DNA of 18,027 nt from Lutibacter sp. (GCA_003516285.1 DPCK01000042.1:1637-19663); one strand, 5' to 3'. Shown: positions 1 to 7,066, counted from the stretch's first letter. Translations and numbers: made by a program. The notes: generated by a model from the sequence alone, not told the origin.

Positions 1-2
1 TT

Positions 3-233
3 GACGGTTCAATTGATAAAGCTGAAACTGTGAATATTCCTTTTTTAAATTTGAAAGCACCTAAATCTTTAGAGAAAGTTAGCGACATTTTAGATCCTAG
101 AAATACATATTCCAATGTTAAGGAATGGGAAGAAAAAGCGATAAAATTGGCTGGATTGTATATTAAAAATTTTGAACAGTATACCAATACCGAAGAAGGA
201 AAAGCTTTGGTGGTCGCAGGTCCGCAACTTTAA
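3..233 (+). CDS. pckA: Phosphoenolpyruvate carboxykinase (ATP), C-terminal fragment
   Basis: This is the last part (about 76 residues) of a gene whose 5' end lies outside the window. The reading frame is open from base 3, before the first possible internal start at 30, so it is a fragment and not a small gene. The tail carries the pattern LDPRNTYSNVKEWEEKA, then LAGLYIKNFEQY and a terminal VAGP. This matches the C-terminal end of ATP-dependent PEP carboxykinases, where a 'DPR.TY.....W..KA..LA..F..NF..F' stretch closes the protein. The enzyme converts oxaloacetate and ATP to phosphoenolpyruvate, ADP and CO2 in the cytoplasm, the first step of gluconeogenesis. Catalytic residues (kinase-1 and kinase-2 loops) lie upstream of the window and cannot be checked. 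A strong hairpin terminator follows 28 bp after the stop. Identification rests on recall of the C-terminal motif only. Confidence 0.85.
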   Translation, partial: DGSIDKAETVNIPFLNLKAPKSLEKVSDILDPRNTYSNVKEWEEKAIKLAGLYIKNFEQYTNTEEGKALVVAGPQL

Positions 234-261
234 ATATAAGTAAAATCTATATAAATATCAT

Positions 262-289
262 AGCCTTCTATTTAGAAGGCTTTTTTTTT
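262..289 (+). terminator. Rho-independent terminator after pckA
   Basis: A perfect 8-bp stem (AGCCTTCT at 262-269 pairing with AGAAGGCT at 274-281) encloses a 4-nt ATTT loop and runs into nine T residues (281-289). It lies 28 bp after the pckA stop and 32 bp before nhaA, so the two are probably separate transcripts. Confidence 0.9.
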
Positions 290-321
290 ATTTCAAAATG
301 GGCTATCTTGCGAACTGAATT

Positions 322-1635
322 ATGAAGAAAAAAATAAAATCAGTTAGCGGTTCCTTAAATCAATTTATGCACTTAGAAACAACAGCAAGTTTGTTACTTT
401 TTGCATTTTCTATTTTGGCCGTAATTTGGGCAAATTCGCCTTACGGAGATACTTATACCGAATTATGGCGTTATAAATTAGCGGTTGGATTTGTAAATAC
501 GGATTTTTATTTAGAAAAATCACTGATTTTATGGATTAATGACGGTCTGATGGCCATCTTTTTCTTTGTGATTGGCCTTGAGGTAAAACGAGAAATTTTA
601 GCCGGAGAATTAACCACATTAAGGAAAGCATCGTTGCCTATTTTTGCAGCAGTTGGCGGGATGGCTTTTCCTGTACTTATATTTGTTTTCTTCAATCAGG
701 GAAAAGTTGGGGCTGAAGGCTGGGGAATTCCTATGGCAACAGATATTGCCTTTACCTTGGGGATTTTAAAATTATTGGGAAATAGGGTGCCGTTGGGATT
801 GAAAATATTTTTAACGGCCTTTGCCATTGTTGATGATATTGGTGCCGTTTTGGTGATAGCAATTTTTTACAGCGCAAATATTCAGTGGGATTTAATTACC
901 TACGCCATTTTAATAGTTGGGGTGCTTGGATTTTTAAGCCATAAGCATATGTATTCCAAATACTTTTTTTTCGTAATGGGATTTGTGGTTTGGGTATTGT
1001 TTTTAAAATCTGGAGTACACCCTACAATTGCTGGAATATTATTGGCGTTTACCATTCCAATGTACCGAGAAATTAATTTAAGTGAATACGAGAAAGAATT
1101 AACTGCCCAACTTCAGACTTTTAAAGGGTACAAATATAAAAATCCTCAATTGCTTAACAAAAAACAATTGGAGATTGTTGATGAGATTGAAACAATCAGC
1201 AATCAAGTTCAATCTCCGTTGCAACATTTGGAACATTCGCTTCACGGATGGGTTGGCTATGTTATTATGCCAATTTTTGCCTTGGCAAATGCAGGAGTGG
1301 TGTTAAGTTTTAGCGGATTGGAATTCACAGGCCATATTATATTAAGTATTGCTTTGGCGTTGGTTTTTGGAAATACCATCGGTATTATGCTTCTTTCCTA
1401 TATTGCCATTAAATTTAAGTTTGCCGATTTACCAAAGGGCGTTAAATTTAAAGAATTATTGGGCGTAAGTATTTTGGGCGGACTCGGATTTACGATGTCT
1501 TTGTTTATTACCAATTTGGCTTATGTTGATGAGGCTTCTATTGCAGCCGCAAAAATGGGGGTTATTTTAGGATCTCTTGTTGCAGGAACCTTAGGCTATA
1601 TGGTTATAAGAATTCAACTGAAACCTGTGAAATAA
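322..1635 (+). CDS. nhaA: Na+/H+ antiporter NhaA
   Basis: Predicted inner-membrane sodium/proton antiporter of the NhaA family, exchanging internal Na+ (or Li+) for external protons in pH and sodium homeostasis. The protein has 437 residues, against 388 in E. coli, with about twelve hydrophobic segments. Family signatures are clear: MATDIAFTLGIL with D141 (E. coli D133), AIVDDIGAVLVIA with D171-D172 (E. coli D163-D164, the ion-binding pair), HGWVGYVIMPIFALANAG around 308-325, and LGGLGFTMSLFI near 386-396. The extra length is mainly a charged cytoplasmic loop at about 250-307, rich in Lys, Glu and Gln. In the segment aligned with E. coli GKPLGI the protein reads GNTIGI, so residue 351 is Asn where E. 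coli has Lys300. The ATG at 322 starts just before the conserved N-terminal region; no Shine-Dalgarno is visible. The gene ends 4 bp from a convergent gene. Family assignment is secure; the exact ion preference is not. Confidence 0.96.
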   Translation: MKKKIKSVSGSLNQFMHLETTASLLLFAFSILAVIWANSPYGDTYTELWRYKLAVGFVNTDFYLEKSLILWINDGLMAIFFFVIGLEVKREILAGELTTLRKASLPIFAAVGGMAFPVLIFVFFNQGKVGAEGWGIPMATDIAFTLGILKLLGNRVPLGLKIFLTAFAIVDDIGAVLVIAIFYSANIQWDLITYAILIVGVLGFLSHKHMYSKYFFFVMGFVVWVLFLKSGVHPTIAGILLAFTIPMYREINLSEYEKELTAQLQTFKGYKYKNPQLLNKKQLEIVDEIETISNQVQSPLQHLEHSLHGWVGYVIMPIFALANAGVVLSFSGLEFTGHIILSIALALVFGNTIGIMLLSYIAIKFKFADLPKGVKFKELLGVSILGGLGFTMSLFITNLAYVDEASIAAAKMGVILGSLVAGTLGYMVIRIQLKPVK

Positions 1636-1639
1636 AGGT

Positions 1640-2044
1640 TTAAAAAAATCGCTGCTTATATTTGTACTCCACAAATTTGAAATAATTGTAAAGTTTATAG
1701 TTTACTTCTAAACCATAATCAACATTAAAATCGTAGTCTATTTGGTTTTCATAAATGTCTTTGCGATATCTTAATGGATTTAAAGCTCTAATATTCCATT
1801 CTGTAACATAAAACCGGTTTTTATTTTCATAATATTCCTGCGAATAAAAATTCATTGGTTTGGCAATGGTGTTTAAATAAGTTTCAAAACCAATATCCAT
1901 AATAATGATTTCATATTCCAAACTGTCATTGGCTATTCTCACAACTTCTTTCGAAGTATCGGTATTTTGGGTCGCAGTTTTAGTTGTTGAAGTACAAGCA
2001 GAAATCAATAAACCAATGGTAAAATAATATAGTATAGTTTTCAT
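1640..2044 (-). CDS. Small lipoprotein, DUF6146-like
   Basis: This 134-residue protein begins with a lipoprotein signal: a short charged N-terminus, a hydrophobic stretch, and the lipobox LISAC, which places the lipidated cysteine at residue 17. The residues after it (TSTTKT) lack the acidic cluster of the Bacteroidota surface-export signal, so a periplasm-facing location is more likely. The mature part is rich in aromatic residues, with YYENKNRFYVTEWNIRALNP and a closing DYGLEVNYKLYNYF. From memory this pattern matches a Bacteroidota-restricted family of unknown function (DUF6146); the number should be checked. No enzymatic motif is seen. It converges on nhaA with only 4 bp between stop codons and no room for a terminator, and diverges from tag across 93 bp. 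No function is proposed. Confidence 0.8.
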   Translation of the reverse strand: MKTILYYFTIGLLISACTSTTKTATQNTDTSKEVVRIANDSLEYEIIIMDIGFETYLNTIAKPMNFYSQEYYENKNRFYVTEWNIRALNPLRYRKDIYENQIDYDFNVDYGLEVNYKLYNYFKFVEYKYKQRFF

Positions 2045-2137
2045 AATCTATTGATTTTAGGTTAATAAATGTACAAAAAGAATGCCAATTTATTTGTTAA
2101 AATTTATAAATTAGCGTTTCATTTAAATTGAAGAGAA

Positions 2138-2701
2138 ATGGACAAAGTACGTTGTGGTTGGTGTAAAAACGATCCGCTTTATATGGCTTATCACGATACG
2201 GAGTGGGGAATTCCAGTTTATGACGACGATAAATTGTTTGAATTTTTAATTTTGGAAACTTTTCAGGCAGGGTTAAGCTGGATTACCATTCTTCGGAAAA
2301 GAGAAAACTTCAGAAGTGCTTTTGATGATTTCGACTATAAAAAAATTGCCAACTATTCCGAAGCCAAATATGAAGAATTGTTGCTTGATGCAGGCATTAT
2401 CAGAAACAAATTGAAAATAAAAGCCACCATTTCAAACGCTGTTGCTTTTATGGAAGTTCAAGAAGAATTTGGTTCTTTTTCCAACTATATTTGGAATTTC
2501 ACCAAAGGTAAACCCATCAAAAATAAATGGAAAACACTAAGTGAACTTCCAGCAACCACCGAATTGTCTGACACCATTTCAAAAGATTTAAAAAAACGCG
2601 GATTCAAATTCGTGGGTTCAACCGTCATTTATGCCCATATGCAAGCCACCGGTATGATTAATGACCATATTACAGAATGTTTTAGATACCACGAAGTGTG
2701 A
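2138..2701 (+). CDS. tag: DNA-3-methyladenine glycosylase I
   Basis: Base-excision repair enzyme that cuts the glycosidic bond of 3-methyladenine in alkylated DNA, in the cytoplasm. The 187-residue length equals that of E. coli Tag (187). Every zinc ligand known in E. coli is present with a constant offset of two: C6 (RCGWC), H19 (AYHDTEWG), H177 (NDHITEC) and C181. E40 in the ETFQAGLSW segment corresponds to catalytic-pocket E38, and W48 to the aromatic residue that stacks on the base. The ATG at 2138 leaves only the five residues MDKVR before the first zinc cysteine, so it is the natural start. The gene appears to be monocistronic. Downstream come a heptamer repeat array and a GC-rich repeat rather than a plain terminator. 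Confidence 0.96.
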   Translation: MDKVRCGWCKNDPLYMAYHDTEWGIPVYDDDKLFEFLILETFQAGLSWITILRKRENFRSAFDDFDYKKIANYSEAKYEELLLDAGIIRNKLKIKATISNAVAFMEVQEEFGSFSNYIWNFTKGKPIKNKWKTLSELPATTELSDTISKDLKKRGFKFVGSTVIYAHMQATGMINDHITECFRYHEV

Positions 2702-2712
2702 AAGAAATTTTT

Positions 2713-2747
2713 GATTTTTGATTTACGATTTACGATTTACGATTTTT
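2713..2747 (+). repeat. Heptamer tandem array, five 7-nt units
   Basis: Five contiguous 7-nt units: GATTTTT, then GATTTAC three times, then GATTTTT. The array begins 12 nt after the tag stop codon. The outer units match each other, giving a symmetric arrangement. It has no coding potential. A second period-7 array with a different unit lies after ruvC. Confidence 0.85.
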
Positions 2748-2761
2748 CCTATCCCCAACCT

Positions 2762-2778
2762 CCCGCACTAAAAGCGGG
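2762..2778. repeat. Small GC hairpin in the tag/SRPBCC gap
   Basis: CCCGC at 2762-2766 pairs with GCGGG at 2774-2778 around a 7-nt ACTAAAA loop. It stands out in AT-rich intergenic DNA. No T-tract follows on either strand, so it does not look like a simple terminator. It may be part of a larger repetitive extragenic element covering about 2751-2881. Confidence 0.55.
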
Positions 2779-2855
2779 ACAAGCTTTACCGAAGGAAAGG
2801 GCGTTTGATAGAATTTTAAAAACTAAAAACCGCTAACCTTTATCCATTCCACTAT

Positions 2856-2881
2856 AATTCCCCCTTAGGGGGTTAGGGGGC
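2856..2881 (-). repeat. GC-rich 26-nt dispersed repeat, copy 1
   Basis: AATT, then C5, TTA, G5, TTA, G5 and C. The reverse complement matches the sequence at 12208-12233 at 25 of 26 positions. The C5/G5 part can form a 5-bp hairpin with a 3-nt loop. On the minus strand the repeat supplies the last two codons (Ala-Pro) and the stop codon (2873-2875) of the SRPBCC/GyrI-like gene. The strand given is that of the host gene. Confidence 0.85.
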
Positions 2882-3886
2882 TATCGGTATATAAATCTCC
2901 GTCACCCACTTAGCCGGATTTTTGGTAATATTTGGGCCAACTGTATAAATTTCGAAAGGTTCGGCGCCTGCAATTTCTGTAAAACCTTGGGCAACCAATC
3001 CGTTATAAGCGGCTTCCCAGGCTTCATTGGCAAATTTATAATCACCCTTAAAAATGGTTTTAAAAGTTTTTTGCGGTTTTAAATAACCAGTTAAAACATC
3101 TCCGGTGGTAATTACCCTTTCTTTTACGGGAATACAGGCAGAAAACATTGCAGTATTATTTTGTTCATCCCATTTATGGTTTAACGTAAAAGGTTTACCT
3201 GAAGCTTCAATATTATTTTTAGCCATATAATCAACAATTACAGGAAACATTTCATTCATTTTTTGTTCAATTTCCTGGATTTGGCAGGAAACTGTTTTGT
3301 ATAAATAAAATCCGCCTCCATAATCAACAGCGCCTTTTGTTTCAAAAGAATGTTTTTCCAATTCAGTTAAGATATGTTTTTCCAATAACTCCAAACCTTT
3401 GTCGTAAACAGGAATCGTATTTTTTTCTATGCCTCCTTTAAACAACCAATAAAATTTTTCGGTAAAAGAGTTTTCACCCCGCATTCCCCAAACAACTTCA
3501 GTGCCTTCATCAACTTCATTAAATTTCCAATAAACCTCTGGCATGCTGCTTTTTCCAAAATTAATTTGATGGACAATTTCTTTGTTTGGAATCAAGGAGA
3601 CGGTTTTCATAAATCCGCTGCCACTTTTTCCTTTCCAGCTGTATGATGCGCCAACGCCCGATGTAGTATCAGGATAAGAAGTTACCATTGTTGGATCGGT
3701 TTCAAACCACGGACTCCAATTTTCCCAATTTTTAAAATCATTTATGTTCTCAAAAACAACTTCAGCAGGTGCTTTTATGATTCGGGAACGCCTGATATCG
3801 TATTTGCTTTCAAGTATCGCACCATAAATGGCCAGTACAATAACTGCCGCAAGAATAAAAAAGATGAAGTATTTTAAATATTTCAA
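2873..3886 (-). CDS. Membrane-anchored SRPBCC / GyrI-like domain protein
   Basis: The 337-residue protein has one N-terminal hydrophobic segment (about 5-25), then an SRPBCC (polyketide cyclase/Bet v 1-like) domain at about 32-172 with FKNWENWSPW near its start, then a GyrI-like/AraC effector-binding domain at about 186-335. Both folds usually bind hydrophobic small molecules in a cavity, so a ligand-binding or sequestering role is plausible, but the ligand is unknown. There is no DNA-binding domain, so it is not an AraC-type regulator. The start is TTG at 3884-3886: an in-frame stop lies nine codons upstream, no ATG lies between, and the first internal Met is residue 67, inside the first domain. 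The natural C-terminus is probably the IYIPI strand; the final Ala-Pro and the stop come from a GC-rich repeat. It diverges from the M49 peptidase gene across 93 bp. Confidence 0.82.
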   Translation of the reverse strand: MKYLKYFIFFILAAVIVLAIYGAILESKYDIRRSRIIKAPAEVVFENINDFKNWENWSPWFETDPTMVTSYPDTTSGVGASYSWKGKSGSGFMKTVSLIPNKEIVHQINFGKSSMPEVYWKFNEVDEGTEVVWGMRGENSFTEKFYWLFKGGIEKNTIPVYDKGLELLEKHILTELEKHSFETKGAVDYGGGFYLYKTVSCQIQEIEQKMNEMFPVIVDYMAKNNIEASGKPFTLNHKWDEQNNTAMFSACIPVKERVITTGDVLTGYLKPQKTFKTIFKGDYKFANEAWEAAYNGLVAQGFTEIAGAEPFEIYTVGPNITKNPAKWVTEIYIPIAP

Positions 3887-3945
3887 AACTTGAATTTTAG
3901 AATTAGAGAGTTACTAAATTAATGAATTATTCTGTTTTAAATCAG

Positions 3946-3953
3946 TAAATTTG
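3946..3953 (+). promoter_or_regulatory. Candidate -7 promoter element for the M49 peptidase gene
   Basis: TAAATTTG matches the Bacteroidota -7 consensus TAnnTTTG exactly and ends 26 nt before the ATG. No clear -33 TTG is seen at the usual distance, so the call rests on the -7 box and its position. Confidence 0.5.
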
Positions 3954-3979
3954 TCGATAAATTTTAAATTATCTATCAA

Positions 3980-6013
3980 ATGAACATTAAATATTTTTTA
4001 CCGTTGCTGCTAACGGCATCATTTTTATTTTCTTGTGCCGACCAAAAAAAGGAAGAAAATCCAATAACTGAAGTTTCAACCGATTTTAATTATGAAGTTG
4101 AACAATTTGCCGATGTTAAAATTCTGCGCTATCAAATTCCGGGTTTTGAAAACCTGACATTGAACCAAAAAAAATTGGTGTATTATTTATCTCAAGCCGG
4201 AATGGAAGGACGTGATATTATTTACGACCAAAATTATCGCCATAATTTAACCATTAAACGTGCTTTGGAAAATATTTACCAAAATTACGCCGGTGATAAA
4301 ACAACGACAGACTGGAAAAATTTCGAAACTTATTTAAAAAGAATTTGGTTTTCAAACGGAATCCATCATCATTATTCAAATGATAAATTTAAACCCGAAT
4401 TTTCAAATGCCTATTTTGACACCTTGTTAAAAGAAACCAAAACATTGCTTACAGGTGAAGCTTACGAAGTTGTTTTTAACGATAAAGATGCCAAAAAAGT
4501 AAATCTTGATGAAGCAAAAGGTTTGTTATTGGGTTCAGCCACAAATTTTTATGCACCCGATATTACCGAAAAAGAGGTTGAAAAATTTTATGCGTTAAAA
4601 ATCAATAAAAATGACAAAATGCCAATCGAGTTCGGTTTGAATTCTAAATTGGTGAAAAATGCCAACGGATCTTTGGAAGAAAAAGTTTGGAAAGTTGGCG
4701 GGATGTACAGTGCATCCATCGAAAAAATGGTTGGCTGGTTAGAAAAAGCAGTGGAAGTTGCAGAAAACACAAAGCAAGCCGAAGCTTTAAAATTGCTAAT
4801 TGATTATTACAAATCAGGAGATTTAAAAACTTGGGACGCTTACAATGTTGCCTGGGCAACCAGCACCGAAGGCGATATCGACTATATCAATGGATTTGTG
4901 GAAGTTTACAATGATCCAATTGCGCACAGAGGTTCATTTGAGTCCATTGTTCAGTTAAAAGATTTTGATATGTCTAAAAAAATGGCTGTTTTGGCTGAAA
5001 ACGCCCAATGGTTCGAAGACAATTCAACCTTGCAAGATTCGCATAAAAAGAAAAATGTGGTAGGCGTTTCATACAAAACAGTGAATGTTGCTTCAGAAGC
5101 AGGAGATGCTTCGCCTTCAACACCAATTGGCATCAACTTGCCAAACAACAACTGGATTCGCGAACAACACGGCTCAAAATCAGTTTCGCTAGGAAATATT
5201 ATTGAAGCCTACAATATGGCCGGTGGAACAGACAGATTAAAGGAATTTGCTTTTGATGAGGCTGAAGTTGAAAATGAAATTAAATATGGACAGGAAGCCG
5301 ACAAATTACACACAGCTTTGCACGAAGTTATTGGCCACGCGAGCGGACAAATAAATGACGGAATTGGGCAGCCAAAAGAAACCTTAAAAAATTACGCTTC
5401 TACTTTGGAAGAAGCACGTGCAGATTTGGTTGGATTGTATTATTTGCCTGATGCAAAATTGGTGGAAATGAAAATTTCTCCAGATGCTCAAGGAATAGGA
5501 AAAGCGGCATATGACAATTATATCAGAAATGGTTTAATGACCCAATTGATTCGTTTAAACTTGGGCGATGATGTTGAAGAATCTCATATGAGAAATCGTC
5601 AATTGGTGGCTGCCTGGGCTTTTGAAAAAGGTAAAAAAGACAACGCCATCGAAAAAGTGACAAAGGACAATAAAACGTATTTTGTGGTAAGAGATTATGT
5701 GAAATTAAGAGCGTTGTTTGGTGAATTATTGAGCGAAATACAACGCATTAAATCGGAAGGGGATTTTAAAGCCGGAAAAGCTTTGGTTGAAACTTACGGA
5801 GTTAAAGTTGACCAAGTCATTCACAAAGAAGTGCTGGAACGCAACAGCAAGTTTAAATCGGCGCCATACAGCGGTTTTGTGAATCCTGTTTTGACGGCAG
5901 AATTAGATGCGGATGGAAATATTATGGATGTAAAAATAGTGCAGCCAGCAAGTTTTGCAGAGCAAATGTTGGATTATGCTAAAAGATACACCAATTTGCC
6001 GAACGTAAATTAA
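3980..6013 (+). CDS. Dipeptidyl-peptidase III-type M49 metallopeptidase, lipoprotein
   Basis: Predicted zinc exopeptidase of family M49 (DPP III), which removes N-terminal dipeptides. The 677 residues fit the bacterial members (about 675). The zinc motif HEVIGH lies at 448-453 (ligands H448 and H453, catalytic E449) and the second motif EEARAD at 477-482 (third ligand probably E478). These vary from the classical HELLGH and EECRAE/D: the Leu pair is Val-Ile and the Cys is Ala, while all metal ligands are kept. A signal peptide ends in LFSC with the lipidated cysteine at residue 19, followed by ADQKKEE, so the enzyme is an envelope lipoprotein, unlike cytosolic human DPP III. It may process peptides in the periplasm or at the outer membrane. 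Such proteins may carry misleading database names (I recall 'dihydrofolate reductase'); nothing here resembles a folate enzyme. A hairpin terminator follows. Confidence 0.9.
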   Translation: MNIKYFLPLLLTASFLFSCADQKKEENPITEVSTDFNYEVEQFADVKILRYQIPGFENLTLNQKKLVYYLSQAGMEGRDIIYDQNYRHNLTIKRALENIYQNYAGDKTTTDWKNFETYLKRIWFSNGIHHHYSNDKFKPEFSNAYFDTLLKETKTLLTGEAYEVVFNDKDAKKVNLDEAKGLLLGSATNFYAPDITEKEVEKFYALKINKNDKMPIEFGLNSKLVKNANGSLEEKVWKVGGMYSASIEKMVGWLEKAVEVAENTKQAEALKLLIDYYKSGDLKTWDAYNVAWATSTEGDIDYINGFVEVYNDPIAHRGSFESIVQLKDFDMSKKMAVLAENAQWFEDNSTLQDSHKKKNVVGVSYKTVNVASEAGDASPSTPIGINLPNNNWIREQHGSKSVSLGNIIEAYNMAGGTDRLKEFAFDEAEVENEIKYGQEADKLHTALHEVIGHASGQINDGIGQPKETLKNYASTLEEARADLVGLYYLPDAKLVEMKISPDAQGIGKAAYDNYIRNGLMTQLIRLNLGDDVEESHMRNRQLVAAWAFEKGKKDNAIEKVTKDNKTYFVVRDYVKLRALFGELLSEIQRIKSEGDFKAGKALVETYGVKVDQVIHKEVLERNSKFKSAPYSGFVNPVLTAELDADGNIMDVKIVQPASFAEQMLDYAKRYTNLPNVN

Positions 6014-6034
6014 TAACATATAGAATTTGTATAA

Positions 6035-6068
6035 AATCCGTTTCAATTTATTGAAGCGGATTTTTTTT
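6035..6068 (+). terminator. Rho-independent terminator after the M49 peptidase gene
   Basis: A 12-bp stem (AATCCGTTTCAA at 6035-6046 with TTGAAGCGGATT at 6051-6062, one G-T wobble) has a TTTA loop and eight T residues (6061-6068). The stop codon of the convergent 61-aa gene begins inside the T-tract (6067-6069). The A-run on the left side may give weaker termination for the opposite direction too. Confidence 0.9.
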
Positions 6069-6252
6069 AGTGCAAAGAGAAAGTGATTAAGGCAAAAATA
6101 ATAATGATTAATATAGTGGAAATAAGCACTAGAAATGCGTTTTTATAATACTTTTTATGAATTTTAATGTCCTTTTTGTAACTCCAAACCATCGCGATAA
6201 CAAAAGCGATTAAAAAAAATGCAGCAAAAATTAATTGTCCTTTACTAAACAT
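6067..6252 (-). CDS. Small two-span membrane protein, unknown function
   Basis: A 61-residue protein with two hydrophobic helices (about 7-24 and 38-58) joined by a basic loop, SYKKDIKIHKKYYKN. By the positive-inside rule the loop is cytoplasmic and both ends face the periplasm. No lipobox or enzyme motif is present. The case for a real gene: an ATG start, a -7 promoter match 20 bp upstream, a stop sitting neatly at the shared terminator, and no overlap with any other gene. It converges with the M49 peptidase gene and diverges from the dehydrogenase gene. I do not recognise a named family and propose no function. Confidence 0.65.
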   Translation of the reverse strand: MFSKGQLIFAAFFLIAFVIAMVWSYKKDIKIHKKYYKNAFLVLISTILIIIIFALITFSLH

Positions 6253-6272
6253 ATTAAATGTATATTTAACTC

Positions 6273-6280
6273 CAAAAATA
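6273..6280 (-). promoter_or_regulatory. Candidate -7 element for the 61-aa membrane protein gene
   Basis: On the minus strand this reads TATTTTTG, an exact TAnnTTTG match, 20 nt upstream of the ATG at 6252. A TTG lies roughly 16-21 nt further upstream, near the -33 position. It supports real transcription of the small gene. Confidence 0.45.
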
Positions 6281-6318
6281 CGTAAATTTCAGTTTACAAT
6301 TCAACAAAAAAAATATAG

Positions 6319-7035
6319 ATGAAACACGCATTAATTATTGGGGCAACTTCCGGAATTGGAAAAGAACTCGCTAAATTGTTGTTGGCGGATTATGATAAGG
6401 TTGTAATTACAGGCAGAAGAACGGAATTACTCGAAGAAATTAAAGCTGTAAATCCGGAGAAATTTGTAGTTAAAACACAAGATGCAACTGATTTAAATGC
6501 TTGCGAAACATTATTTTCGGACTTAAAAAATGAATTTAAAACCATCGATCTAATTGTTTACAGCTCAGGCGTTGGCGATCCAAATTACGATTTGGTCTGG
6601 GAAAAGGAACTCCCAACGTTGCAAACCAATGTGATTGCTGCCGTTAAAATATATGGATTGGCGTATAATTTTTTTAGGGAACAAGGTTACGGACATTTGG
6701 TAGGGATTTCTTCTATTGCTTCTATACGCGGAAACAGGCACGTGCCGGCTTATTTTGCTTCAAAAGCGTTTCAGGCAAATTATTTGGAATCACTTTGGAT
6801 GAAAGGAAAAAGGAGTAAAGCCGAAATTTATGTGACGGATATTCAGCCGGGATTTGTAGATACCGCAATGGCGATTGGCAAAACTTTTTGGATGGCTTCC
6901 GCAGAAAAAGCAACCAAGCAGATTTATGCGGCAATAAAAACCAAAAAGAAAAAAGCCTATATCACAAAACGCTGGAGATTGGTGGCATTTGTGCTAAAAA
7001 TTGTGCCGTCTTCAATGTTGTTTAAGTTTACCTAA
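6319..7035 (+). CDS. Short-chain dehydrogenase/reductase
   Basis: A 238-residue SDR-family oxidoreductase, probably cytoplasmic and NAD(P)H-dependent. The cofactor-binding glycine motif GATSGIG is at residues 8-14, TGRR follows the second strand at 31-34, and DATD (55-58) fits the adenine-pocket acid. The catalytic triad is complete: Ser at 131/132 in GISSIAS, Tyr145 and Lys149 in YFASK. The usual NNAG motif reads YSSGVG (81-86), a common divergence. The basic residues after the second strand (R33, R34) suggest NADPH preference, as inference. The C-terminal part (about 205-238) is very basic and then hydrophobic, which could allow membrane association. The substrate cannot be deduced. The gene is followed after 31 bp by the MazG-like gene in the same direction, so co-transcription is likely. 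Confidence 0.9.
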   Translation: MKHALIIGATSGIGKELAKLLLADYDKVVITGRRTELLEEIKAVNPEKFVVKTQDATDLNACETLFSDLKNEFKTIDLIVYSSGVGDPNYDLVWEKELPTLQTNVIAAVKIYGLAYNFFREQGYGHLVGISSIASIRGNRHVPAYFASKAFQANYLESLWMKGKRSKAEIYVTDIQPGFVDTAMAIGKTFWMASAEKATKQIYAAIKTKKKKAYITKRWRLVAFVLKIVPSSMLFKFT

Positions 7036-7066
7036 AAGAGTTACCAACTAAAATATAATTATTAAA

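Noticed and set aside
2713..2747. Heptamer array considered as a CRISPR-like array
   Set aside because: The units are contiguous with no spacers and there are no cas genes in the window.
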